64,000 bases of DNA, taken from contig SUYA01000003.1 in the NCBI GenBank assembly GCA_015060695.1, forward strand, positions 1 through 64,000, written 5' to 3'. The notes under the pieces are model-generated. The model worked only from the letters and a program-made list of their open reading frames with translations, did not search any database and had not been told where the DNA came from. Positions 9,836 to 16,969 of this stretch are shown here, piece by piece. A program made the translations under genes and the position numbers. Every line of letters starts with the position of its first letter. Position 1 is the first letter of the stretch. Origin of the DNA: Mediterranea massiliensis (GTDB lineage: Bacteria > Bacteroidota > Bacteroidia > Bacteroidales > Bacteroidaceae).

Positions 9836-11212
9836 TTATTCTACCTCTTCCCCTTTTAAAGTAGCCGACGAAGCATCGGTAATCCTTACTTTAACAAAAT
9901 CACCGACACAATGATTGCCTCGATTGAATACCACTACACGATTTTGTTCGGTACGTCCGAATAGTTGTTCACGGCTTCGTTTGCTCACTCCTTCTACCAA
10001 TATTTCATACGTTTTTCCTATGCAACGTGCATTGGCTTCTGCCGAAATACGATTTTGCAAGGCTATGATTTCATTTAGCCGACGTATCTTTACTTCTTCA
10101 GGAATATTGTCGGGCAAATGTTTCGATGCATACGTGCCCGGTCGTTCGCTATATTTGAACATGAAGGCTGAATCGTATGCACAAATTTCCATCATAGAAA
10201 GCGACATTTGATGATCTTCCTCCGTTTCGCTATGGAAACCGCTGAAGATATCGGTTGAAAGGCCACAATCAGGAATGATACGACGAATAGCGGCCACTCG
10301 TTCTAAATACCATTCACGGTCGTATTTCCGATTCATTAATTTTAATATTCGGCTACTTCCACTCTGTACCGGCAAGTGAATATGGCGACACACGTTGGGC
10401 ATGTCGGCAATAACTTGTAAGGTATCATCACTCATATCTTTAGGGTGTGAAGTGGTGAAGCGTACACGCATATTGGGAACAGCCTCGGCTACAGTGCGCA
10501 ACAATAACGGAAAGGTTATGAGTTTGCCATCAGACATTTCGAAGCGATAAGAGTTTACATTTTGTCCTAGCAAAGTAACCTCTTTGTAACCTTTTTGTTG
10601 TAAATCGCGCACTTCAGTTAGGATGCTTTCTATGTCGCGACTTCGTTCACGTCCTCTAGTATAAGGTACAATACAATAGGTGCAAAAGTTATTACAACCT
10701 CGCATAATGCTTACAAAACCTGAAATATGATTGCCACCAATGCGCCTGGGTACCACATCCCGATAAGTCTCCGTAGTAGAAAGCTCCACATTGATAGCTT
10801 TTTCTCCGGCCTCTACCGCAGCTATCAAATCGGGAAGCAACAAATAAGCATCTGGCCCCGCTACTAAATCTACGCCATGATTGTTAATAAGCTCCTCTTT
10901 TACTCGCTCAGCCATACATCCCACCACCCCAACAATCAAGTTAGGTCGATGTTTCTTTTTTAATGTTCTGAAATATTCCAGCCGGTTTAAAATTTTCTGT
11001 TCTGCATTATCCCGAATGGAACATGTGTTCATAAATACGGCATCGGCTTCCTCTAACGTTTCGGCCAAATCGTATCCAGCCATTTGCATGACCGAAGCAA
11101 TCACTTCGCTATCAGCTACGTTCATTTGACAACCATAAGTTTCAATAAACAACTTTTTGTCACCATCGGCAGTTGCGGATTTAAAGTCCGCTCCCGTTTT
11201 CTTTTCTATCAT
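9836..11212 (-). CDS. miaB: tRNA methylthiotransferase MiaB
   Basis: MiaB is a radical SAM enzyme that adds the 2-methylthio group to isopentenyladenosine-37 in tRNAs. The 458-residue product has the N-terminal UPF0004 domain with three cysteines (ETYGCQMN, NTCSIRD, GCMAER), the radical SAM cluster motif CNNFCTYC, and a C-terminal TRAM domain. It starts at the ATG at 11212. A -7 box TATCTTTG lies at 11249-11256 on the minus strand. It is followed after 13 bases by the outer membrane efflux gene. Confidence 0.95.
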   Translation of the reverse strand: MIEKKTGADFKSATADGDKKLFIETYGCQMNVADSEVIASVMQMAGYDLAETLEEADAVFMNTCSIRDNAEQKILNRLEYFRTLKKKHRPNLIVGVVGCMAERVKEELINNHGVDLVAGPDAYLLLPDLIAAVEAGEKAINVELSTTETYRDVVPRRIGGNHISGFVSIMRGCNNFCTYCIVPYTRGRERSRDIESILTEVRDLQQKGYKEVTLLGQNVNSYRFEMSDGKLITFPLLLRTVAEAVPNMRVRFTTSHPKDMSDDTLQVIADMPNVCRHIHLPVQSGSSRILKLMNRKYDREWYLERVAAIRRIIPDCGLSTDIFSGFHSETEEDHQMSLSMMEICAYDSAFMFKYSERPGTYASKHLPDNIPEEVKIRRLNEIIALQNRISAEANARCIGKTYEILVEGVSKRSREQLFGRTEQNRVVVFNRGNHCVGDFVKVRITDASSATLKGEEVE

Positions 11213-11248
11213 CTCTTTAGTTTTTAGTTAAAAGCTTAAAATCGGATG

Positions 11249-11256
11249 CAAAGATA
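11249..11256 (-). promoter_or_regulatory. -7 promoter box for miaB
   Basis: TATCTTTG on the minus strand, 37 bases before the miaB ATG. No TTTG box is found at the usual -33 spacing, so the promoter is incomplete by consensus. Confidence 0.45.
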
Positions 11257-11305
11257 CGCTTTTCTCCTAATTAATGTTAACGTTCTAAACTTTTTTAAGT
11301 CAAAG

Positions 11306-11337
11306 TTTGGCTACATTGAAAGTTTTTCACACTTTTG
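11306..11337 (+). promoter_or_regulatory. Upstream copy of tandem promoter
   Basis: A TTTG box at 11306-11309 and CActTTTG at 11330-11337 are 20 bases apart, which is the Bacteroidetes spacing with one mismatch in the -7 box. It is followed by GCCTCTGAAA, the same sequence that follows the second promoter at 11459. A transcript from here would meet the terminator at 11388-11418 after about 75 bases. Confidence 0.55.
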
Positions 11338-11340
11338 CCT

Positions 11341-11418
11341 CTGAAAGAAACATTAGATTTTTTCATAGTTAAGGTTTAGGTTAAAGGAAAAAGGGTGACT
11401 GTGAAGTTGCCCTTTTTT
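11341..11418 (+). ncRNA. Candidate short leader or small RNA ending in a terminator
   Basis: The segment lies between promoter boxes at 11306-11337 and a hairpin at 11388-11418. It has no credible coding frame. The stem pairs 11388-11399 with 11406-11418 (seven mainly G-C pairs plus five A-T pairs) and ends in six T residues, so it should stop plus-strand transcription. No other plus-strand gene feeds into it, because miaB reads away. It is therefore either a separate small RNA or an attenuated leader of the gene at 11488. Confidence 0.45.
11388..11418 (+). terminator. Terminator between the two tandem promoters
   Basis: AAAAAGGG and CCCTTTTTT are the outer arms, with TGAC/GTTG pairing inside around a six-base loop. 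The symmetry would let it work on either strand, but only the upstream plus-strand promoter would supply transcripts. Confidence 0.7.
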
Positions 11419-11427
11419 ATTTTTACC

Positions 11428-11459
11428 TTTGGCCTTTACAAAATTAATACATACCTTTG
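11428..11459 (+). promoter_or_regulatory. Promoter for the 11488 gene and CoA transferase
   Basis: TTTG at 11428-11431 and TAccTTTG at 11452-11459 are separated by 20 bases, a full match to the Bacteroidetes promoter consensus. Transcription would begin near 11463, about 25 bases before the ATG at 11488. Confidence 0.8.
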
Positions 11460-11487
11460 CCTCTGAAAATGTAAAAATTACCTTTTT

Positions 11488-11817
11488 ATGGAAGATATAT
11501 TTGCCATCGGGCTTATCATCATCACAATTGTTGTCAAAATCATAAAAACAACGTTGAAAGACAACACTGACGATACAGACTCCCAAACACCTCCTTGCTT
11601 TACCGAAGATGAAGAAAAGGAAGTGATAGAAGAGATGATGTATGAACCCGTGTCTCAACCATTAAGAAAGAAAAGCGAACAGAAATCTTTCATATCACCG
11701 TTAACTATGGAGGAAGTACAAATATCAGAAACGGTGCAAGAGGATTATCAAATAACTTCTATTGAAGAGGCTCGCAAAGCCATCATCTGGGGAGAAATAT
11801 TACAACGGAAATATTAA
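11488..11817 (+). CDS. Small membrane-anchored protein of unknown function
   Basis: The 109-residue product begins with one hydrophobic segment (residues 4-20, IFAIGLIIITIVVKII) that should anchor it in the inner membrane. A highly acidic, probably disordered middle follows, and then a short conserved-looking C-terminal block SIEEARKAIIWGEILQRKY. I do not recognise a named family; proteins of this build (anchor, acidic linker, RKAIIxxEIL tail) are found in Bacteroidales. It has a strong promoter and lies 23 bases before the CoA transferase gene, so the two are probably cotranscribed. No function can be given. Confidence 0.7.
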   Translation: MEDIFAIGLIIITIVVKIIKTTLKDNTDDTDSQTPPCFTEDEEKEVIEEMMYEPVSQPLRKKSEQKSFISPLTMEEVQISETVQEDYQITSIEEARKAIIWGEILQRKY

Positions 11818-11840
11818 GTAAAATAATATATTTTAAAAAA

Positions 11841-13337
11841 ATGGCATTGAAATTTATTTCAGCAGCAGAAGCTGCTACACACATCAAACATGGCATGAAC
11901 ATTGGCTTGAGCGGATTTACACCCGCAGGTACAGCCAAAGCCGTGACAGCTGAACTGGCAAAAATAGCTGAAGCAGAACACGAAGCCGGAAGACCTTTTC
12001 AAATCGGCATCTTTACAGGAGCATCAACAGGTGACTCTTGCGATGGCGTATTGACACGCGCAAAAGCAATTCGCTATCGTGCTCCTTACACTACCAATCC
12101 CGACTTCCGCAAGGCTGTGAACAATGGCGAAATTGCTTACAACGACATCCACCTCTCACAAATGGCACAAGAGGTGCGCTACGGATTCATGGGCAAAGTA
12201 GATGTAGCTATCCTCGAAGCTTGCGAAGTGACAGAAGATGGCAAGATTTACCTCACAGCAGCAGGTGGCATTTCGCCCACTATAGCCCGTCTGGCAGACA
12301 AAGTGATTGTTGAGCTCAACGCAGCTCACAGCAAAGCCGGCATGGGATTGCACGACGTGTACGAACCGCTGGATCCTCCTTGCAGAAGAGAGATTCCTAT
12401 CTATAAAGTAAACGACCGCATCGGTACCCCTTATGTACAAGTTGATCCGGAAAAGATAGTAGGTGTGGTAGAAACAAACTGGCCCGACGAAGCACGCTCG
12501 TTCACTGCTGCCGACCCTGTGACCGACAAGATTGGCGAACGTGTAGCCGACTTCCTCGTAGAAGACATGAAGTGTGGCATCATTCCCGAATCGTTCCTGC
12601 CGCTGCAAAGTGGTGTAGGCAACATTGCCAATGCCGTATTGGGCGCATTGGGACGTTCTAAATCAATTCCTGCATTCGACGTTTACACCGAAGTAATCCA
12701 GAACTCAGTAGTAGGCCTCATCCGCGACGGCCGCGTGAAGTTTGCATCGGGTTGCTCACTCACCGTGACCAACGACTGCCTGAACGAGATTTATGAAAAC
12801 ATGGACTTCTATCGCGACAAGCTTGTATTGCGTCCATCAGAAATCTCTAACAGCCCCGAAATCATCCGCCGATTGGGAGTTATCTCTATCAACACCGCCA
12901 TCGAAGCCGATATCTATGGCAACGTGAACTCTACACACATCAGCGGCACCAAGATGATGAACGGCATCGGTGGTGCAGGCGACTTCACCCGCAATGCTTA
13001 CATCTCAATCTTCACCTGCCCGTCAGTAGCCAAGGAGGGTAAGATCAGTGCCATCGTACCGATGATTTCACACCACGACCAGACAGAACACGACGTGAAC
13101 ATCGTCATCACCGAACAAGGTGTAGCCGACCTGCGTGGTAAGAGTCCGAAGGAACGTGCAGAACTTATCATCGAGAACTGTGCTCACCCCGACTACAAAC
13201 CCATCTTGCGCGAATACCTGAAGCTCACCGACGGTAAGGCACAAACACCGCACCTGATGCAAGCAGCCCTGGGCATGCATGCCGAACTGGCAAAGAGTGG
13301 CGATATGCGCAACACTGACTGGAAAAAATACTTATAA
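11841..13337 (+). CDS. Acetyl-CoA hydrolase/transferase family CoA transferase
   Basis: This 498-residue enzyme belongs to the class I CoA transferases (Cat1/Ach1/SCACT type), which move CoA between acyl-CoA and a carboxylate through a glutamyl-CoA intermediate. The probable catalytic Glu is in VYTEVIQNSVVGLIRDG, and the glycine motif is GIGGAGDF. In Bacteroides, members of this family take part in succinate-propionate or acetate metabolism, so a succinyl/propionyl/acetyl-CoA transferase is the likely role; the substrate cannot be read from sequence. Codon choice is noticeably more G+C-rich and uniform than in the neighbours, as expected for a highly expressed gene. It ends at a strong bidirectional terminator. 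Confidence 0.88.
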   Translation: MALKFISAAEAATHIKHGMNIGLSGFTPAGTAKAVTAELAKIAEAEHEAGRPFQIGIFTGASTGDSCDGVLTRAKAIRYRAPYTTNPDFRKAVNNGEIAYNDIHLSQMAQEVRYGFMGKVDVAILEACEVTEDGKIYLTAAGGISPTIARLADKVIVELNAAHSKAGMGLHDVYEPLDPPCRREIPIYKVNDRIGTPYVQVDPEKIVGVVETNWPDEARSFTAADPVTDKIGERVADFLVEDMKCGIIPESFLPLQSGVGNIANAVLGALGRSKSIPAFDVYTEVIQNSVVGLIRDGRVKFASGCSLTVTNDCLNEIYENMDFYRDKLVLRPSEISNSPEIIRRLGVISINTAIEADIYGNVNSTHISGTKMMNGIGGAGDFTRNAYISIFTCPSVAKEGKISAIVPMISHHDQTEHDVNIVITEQGVADLRGKSPKERAELIIENCAHPDYKPILREYLKLTDGKAQTPHLMQAALGMHAELAKSGDMRNTDWKKYL

Positions 13338-13359
13338 CGTATTGAGAAAATAGATATAT

Positions 13360-13403
13360 AAAAATCAAGGGGCATTTCACATATTGAAGTGCCCCTTGAT
13401 TTT
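13360..13403. terminator. Bidirectional terminator between convergent genes
   Basis: Arms 13360-13378 and 13385-13403 form a stem of about 19 pairs with one G-U pair and a short loop, flanked by A-runs on the left and T-runs on the right. It serves both the CoA transferase and the convergent nitroreductase gene. Confidence 0.9.
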
Positions 13404-13406
13404 TTA

Positions 13407-14045
13407 TCATTCACAATAACCCACCGTTTGCCCCAATACCACTATCATGGCATCTTTCAAACCTAAAGTTTCAGTAACCAATTTTTGGTTCCAGCCACCA
13501 CGTGCCCTGCTGCCAATGCCGGCATAGGCACAATACAGATATACATTCTGTGAAACATAACCTACGTTTACATACGAAACCGTATTGGCATCACCCGGAC
13601 GATTTCCCGGTCCGGTTTTATCAGTATCGGCAATAAAGAGCAGATTCAGATAAGCCTGTGCAGCCTCTCCTCGTCCGGTTATGGCACGATAATCACCTTC
13701 GGCCACCAACTCCAGGGTATGATTCTTGTAGTTATAATAATAAGCACCCGTCTTAAAAAAAGCATAAAGTTCTATTTCCTGACGATTAGAGCCGGTAGGT
13801 GCAGTACGTCGGCCATCGGGGCGATTCACCCCCAAAGCAGCCCACATCATGTTTGAAATATCCTGTAACGAAATCTCACGTTCAGTAAATCCTTTGGATG
13901 ATTTTCGGTTCTTGAGTGCTTGCATCAAAGTCATGCCCTCGTCATAAATAGGAGGAAGCAATTTTATAACCTTAGGGGGTTGCTGGGCAAAAGAGAGCGT
14001 AGAGAGCAATAAACAAGCGATAAATAAGATAGATTTGTTTTTCAT
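13407..14045 (-). CDS. Exported nitroreductase-family protein
   Basis: The 212-residue product starts with a signal peptide ending LSTLSFAQ, followed by a nitroreductase-like FMN fold: LMQALKNRKSSKGF with the Arg/Ser residues that contact FMN phosphate, DISNMMWAALGVNRPDG, and a C-terminal LGLKDAMIVVLGQTVGY. It resembles the SagB/ThcOx-type single-domain proteins of Bacteroidetes that are exported to the periplasm. The substrate is unknown. Export is unusual for an FMN enzyme of this fold, since most act in the cytoplasm. It has a full consensus promoter (14077-14107) and is a single-gene unit. Confidence 0.85.
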   Translation of the reverse strand: MKNKSILFIACLLLSTLSFAQQPPKVIKLLPPIYDEGMTLMQALKNRKSSKGFTEREISLQDISNMMWAALGVNRPDGRRTAPTGSNRQEIELYAFFKTGAYYYNYKNHTLELVAEGDYRAITGRGEAAQAYLNLLFIADTDKTGPGNRPGDANTVSYVNVGYVSQNVYLYCAYAGIGSRARGGWNQKLVTETLGLKDAMIVVLGQTVGYCE

Positions 14046-14076
14046 AGTTTTATGTTTTTTAATTATGTACTTGGCG

Positions 14077-14107
14077 CAAAGATAATGTAAGGTGAGAGGA
14101 GAACAAA
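14077..14107 (-). promoter_or_regulatory. Promoter of the exported nitroreductase
   Basis: On the minus strand TTTG (14107-14104) is followed after 19 bases by TATCTTTG (14084-14077), 31 bases before the ATG. Both boxes match the Bacteroidetes consensus. Confidence 0.75.
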
Positions 14108-14203
14108 ATAAATCTGAATTTATTTTTTATCCCAAGGCGTAGCCTATCTTATCAAAAGATAGTGCAAGGTGAGTGAAATACAAAACGAAAACAAATGAGA
14201 AAT

Positions 14204-14234
14204 TTTGACCATATTAAATTTATTGCTTTCTTTG
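14204..14234 (+). promoter_or_regulatory. Promoter of the secreted protein at 14283
   Basis: TTTG at 14204-14207 and TTtcTTTG at 14227-14234 are 19 bases apart (one mismatch in the -7 box). Transcription would start near 14240, which excludes the longer frame opening at 14205 and supports the ATG at 14283. Confidence 0.65.
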
Positions 14235-14282
14235 CATCAAATCAGGCTCGAAAATAAACCGTATTATAAACTTATAAATAAA

Positions 14283-14804
14283 ATGGAAATGATGAAAAGA
14301 GTATTGTTTACAGTCGTGTTGCTAATCGGCATCTACTTTTCCGCTTCGGCACAGGAAGTGCAAATGCACTATTTTAACGATTCAAAAGGTGAGAATTGGG
14401 TTATCAGAGATTTTATCGATCGCTCTGCCAAGATTTACCGTTTCGATGGAGATAGCGAAGATGAATGTACCATGGAAATGAGAAATTACAAGAAAAATGG
14501 TAATACCGAAACTTTTGACATTTATGCAAAAGCCGGATACGAAAAAGGAAAGAAAAAAGGTCACATCACCATCGTAACAGATCCCAATCTGGATATTAAA
14601 GCTAAGGAGCTTGACCTCTCCAAGCAGACAATTTCCATCACGCTTGACTCACACACTATGAAATACTATTTCTTAACTGAAGAGCAAAAAAATAAGCGTA
14701 ATGGCAAATTAGGCGGTGGTGAAAGTTTAAATCCTATGGACAAGGCCAAGGATAAAGCTAAAGGCTTACTCAACAAGGGCAAAAATCTTTTCAAGAAAAA
14801 ATAG
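14283..14804 (+). CDS. Secreted protein of unknown function with Lys-rich tail
   Basis: The 173-residue product has a signal peptide (MKRVLFTVVLLIGIYFSASAQ). The mature part reads as beta strands with alternating charged residues and ends in a basic tail containing two similar segments, DKAKDKAKGLLNKGKN and LFKKK. I recognise no family. The start at 14283 was chosen because the promoter at 14204-14234 lies inside the longer frame. A second ATG three codons on would leave the signal peptide intact. It is a single gene followed by a terminator. Confidence 0.7.
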   Translation: MEMMKRVLFTVVLLIGIYFSASAQEVQMHYFNDSKGENWVIRDFIDRSAKIYRFDGDSEDECTMEMRNYKKNGNTETFDIYAKAGYEKGKKKGHITIVTDPNLDIKAKELDLSKQTISITLDSHTMKYYFLTEEQKNKRNGKLGGGESLNPMDKAKDKAKGLLNKGKNLFKKK

Positions 14805-14818
14805 AAAAGTTATCAGTT

Positions 14819-14857
14819 TCCCACTCATCCCTATGCGGATTGAGTGGGATTTATTTT
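14819..14857 (+). terminator. Terminator of the 14283 gene
   Basis: TCCCACTCA (14819-14827) pairs with TGAGTGGGA (14841-14849), followed by TTTATTTT. Confidence 0.85.
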
Positions 14858-14858
14858 C

Positions 14859-15112
14859 TATACTCATCACGCCATGGAAAACTTAGCGTGAAACATTTTC
14901 TAAAAACCATTTTAACATGTACCCCCCAAAGAAGTGGATGTGTTTAAAATACCCCCACTTCTTCTATTTATCTATATGTTGTAGTATTAGTTAACTTCTT
15001 CAAAATCGACTATCATTCACCATCAATCTGATAAAACAGAAAACTCCTTGACATTTTGCCAAGGAGTTTCTTATATAAGGATAATTGCAGTTAAAAGTTG
15101 AATTTATCTTAA
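14859..15112. other. Gene-free stretch with two hairpins
   Basis: No coding frame is credible here. An inverted repeat AGAAGTGG/CCACTTCT lies at 14930-14937 and 14955-14962, flanked by C-runs. A second hairpin with ten-base arms (15041-15050 and 15060-15069) lies 44 bases beyond the stop of the lipoprotein at 15113 and, read on the minus strand, is followed by a T-rich tract; it is probably the terminator of the two lipoprotein genes. Confidence 0.65.
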
Positions 15113-15529
15113 TTATTCTTCAATGACAATTTTTATTATTTCACCATTTTGGGGGGCAATTTCATAATAAATTGTATTTCCTATTGTAATTATATTATTC
15201 GATTCATGTTGCTTTTCTGAAACTTCTAAAATCCAAAGGCTATCACCTGACAAATTTATACGTACTATTGGATTATCATAATCAATACCTATTTTAGATA
15301 TAGAAGTTAAATGGGATTTTATAATTTCAAATGCTTTTTCTTTTGAATCAATTGCATTGTTATTTATTGAATCCGAAATCAAAGAAGTATTAGTCTCAAC
15401 ATCCAAATTTCTTACATATAGAGAAGTGTCATATATAAGTTCTATTCGTTCCATAAAAGAATTTCTTCTCAAATTACAACTAAAGAAACAGATAATCACA
15501 ATTAACAACACACATTTTATTCTAATCAT
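15113..15529 (-). CDS. Lipoprotein, NTF2-fold immunity-like
   Basis: The 138-residue product has a lipoprotein signal ending IICFFSC. The C-terminal part has the pattern DSKEKAFEIIKSHL, then GDSLWILEVSEK, and ends with a strand pair containing GNTIYYEIAPQNGEIIKIV. That order (helix, Trp-containing strand, glycine-rich turn, dGxIxxI ending) resembles NTF2-fold immunity proteins of polymorphic toxin systems, but no toxin gene is adjacent. The assignment is a resemblance, not a firm call. The gene is AT-rich compared with the flanks and lies six bases after the stop of the lipoprotein at 15536, so they form a pair. Confidence 0.55.
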   Translation of the reverse strand: MIRIKCVLLIVIICFFSCNLRRNSFMERIELIYDTSLYVRNLDVETNTSLISDSINNNAIDSKEKAFEIIKSHLTSISKIGIDYDNPIVRINLSGDSLWILEVSEKQHESNNIITIGNTIYYEIAPQNGEIIKIVIEE

Positions 15530-15535
15530 AAGAAA

Positions 15536-16093
15536 TTATTTATTGATAGATTCATTCCATACATAGGTACCTAAAGTATTAGATGTAGATACGAATGAAA
15601 AATAAATTTTGTTCGAAAAGCATAAATTAATAATGTAATCATCGATTTTTGGAGAATTAGTTATAAGTTCACCTTCAGAGGTCAAGTAATGCGATAATAC
15701 TCCTTTTATACCTTTGTCTTCATAAATAGAATCAACCTCGGGACAAGACTCTAAAATCTTATTGTCTAATTCATCTTTAAAAACACAATCGTTCACATAT
15801 AAATAGCCATTATTCAATTTTAGCTCATTATATAAAAGCTTCGAAAACTCTTTTGCTGTAAATGAATAATAAATACCTTGTGCATGATACAAGTGATCAC
15901 TTGTCGTAATTATAGTAATAGTATCACGAGATATTCCATCTGTATTTATTAAATGAACGGGGAAATAATGCTCGACAACACCTTGTAATTCATTGTCCAT
16001 CAACATTGTTTTTAGAATATCATTTTGATTTTTGACATCACAACCAATACAAGTCATGATTAAGCAACTAAAAAATAAATACTTTATTCTCAT
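15536..16093 (-). CDS. Lipoprotein of unknown function
   Basis: The 185-residue product has a short lipoprotein signal with the lipobox MTCIGC at residues 14-19, followed by a mature domain rich in Asn, Asp and Ser. I recognise no family. It is cotranscribed with the immunity-like lipoprotein at 15113 and shares its low G+C content, so the pair may have been acquired together. No TAnnTTTG box was found directly upstream. The strong hairpin at 16156-16192 separates it from the HU-family gene. Confidence 0.6.
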   Translation of the reverse strand: MRIKYLFFSCLIMTCIGCDVKNQNDILKTMLMDNELQGVVEHYFPVHLINTDGISRDTITIITTSDHLYHAQGIYYSFTAKEFSKLLYNELKLNNGYLYVNDCVFKDELDNKILESCPEVDSIYEDKGIKGVLSHYLTSEGELITNSPKIDDYIINLCFSNKIYFSFVSTSNTLGTYVWNESINK

Positions 16094-16155
16094 TTTTGTT
16101 TAATCTTATAATAATCTCTGTTAAAAAAATTCTTGCCCTCGTTTCAAATAAATGA

Positions 16156-16192
16156 GGGTGTGTATTCTAATATAGACATAGAATACACACCC
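16156..16192 (-). terminator. Terminator after the HU-family gene
   Basis: A perfect 14-bp stem (16156-16169 with 16179-16192) around a nine-base loop lies 22 bases after the stop of the HU-family gene. The minus-strand exit is T-rich but interrupted (CATTTATTT). Confidence 0.75.
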
Positions 16193-16214
16193 TTTCATTT
16201 TTTCTTAGTCTGGT

Positions 16215-16715
16215 TTATCCTAACGGGTCCTCAAGTTGAGTATCATCGTTAGAACCGGAAGAACCAGAGCTACTATCAGAACCACTATCCGTCGAGCCAT
16301 TGCTCGCTTCTTCCTCAATGACATTGTTCAAGGCATCAAGCTGAGTGATACTCATGCTTTTTAGGATATCCTTGAAGCGTTGTCCCGGATAGTAGCGCAA
16401 TTTGATGCTCCTTACATCTTTTAAACTCAAATCTTCAGCATCTTTTTGCGTTTTGGAGGTAAATGTCGGCTTTAATGTTCCGAACTCACCCATCTGTACG
16501 GCATGTCCCAATTCAATAAAGTGCCCGATTCGGTTTATCAACCCTTCGATTACAGCTTTTGTCATGGTGGCATTCACTCCGCAAGATTCTGCAACATCGC
16601 TGACTAATTGTTTAAAAGTAACAGGCGGTATCGTCTGTTGAGCAATCTTGTAAACTGTAGGCTTCTCTTTTGAGAAGTTCAGTTTCATCTCTACTTTTTG
16701 ATAAAGAAGAGCCAT
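16215..16715 (-). CDS. HU-family DNA-binding protein (HU-HIG type)
   Basis: The 166-residue product has one HU/IHF-type domain: residues 1-50 with VYKIAQQTIPPVTFKQLVSDVAE, then GLINRIGHFIELGHAVQMGEFG with the conserved GE-FG turn. The C-terminus, about 28 residues, is Ser/Gly/Asp-rich and acidic (SNGSTDSGSDSSSGSSG). Such HU-HIG proteins are common in Bacteroidetes, often near mobile or surface loci, and bind DNA; no specific role is known. A longer frame opens at 16823, but the promoter at 16788-16819 lies inside it, so the ATG at 16715 is used. Confidence 0.85.
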   Translation of the reverse strand: MALLYQKVEMKLNFSKEKPTVYKIAQQTIPPVTFKQLVSDVAESCGVNATMTKAVIEGLINRIGHFIELGHAVQMGEFGTLKPTFTSKTQKDAEDLSLKDVRSIKLRYYPGQRFKDILKSMSITQLDALNNVIEEEASNGSTDSGSDSSSGSSGSNDDTQLEDPLG

Positions 16716-16787
16716 TGCGGTACTTAATAAAAATAAATTAAAAGAACTTGGAAAGAAATTGATGCATCGTTTTTCATTTCCTTGACG

Positions 16788-16819
16788 CAAAGGTAAACGA
16801 AGTTTTTCAATCTGCCAAA
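16788..16819 (-). promoter_or_regulatory. Promoter of the HU-family gene
   Basis: On the minus strand TTTG (16819-16816), 20 bases, then TACCTTTG (16795-16788). Full match to the Bacteroidetes consensus. The leader is about 65 bases. Confidence 0.8.
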
Positions 16820-16920
16820 TCATGTTTCCTTCTTTTTAATCTATTTTACATTTATATGACTGAATTCTTTAAAGCTTTGTAATAATTTGATTATCAGTAT
16901 TTAATATGTTACTATTGAAA

Positions 16921-16964
16921 AGCGGAGCAGGGTGCAACGCTTAAGCGTTGCACCCTGCTCTGCT
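16921..16964. repeat. Long perfect palindrome
   Basis: The 44 bases are self-complementary without a loop: 22 pairs with one G-U, centred on CTT|AAG at 16942/16943. It starts five bases beyond the stop of the lipoprotein at 16970 and has a T-rich stretch on its right side only (plus strand). It may end transcription on either strand or be a REP-type dispersed element. Confidence 0.75.
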
Positions 16965-16969
16965 TTATT

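Noticed and set aside
11353..11658. Minus-strand protein across the promoter region of the 11488 gene
   Set aside because: It covers both promoters and the terminator and lies antisense to the 11488 gene; the sequence is low-complexity and lacks a promoter.
12156..13280. Antisense frames in the CoA transferase gene
   Set aside because: These are shadows of a G+C-rich, strongly biased gene; none has a start signal or family similarity.
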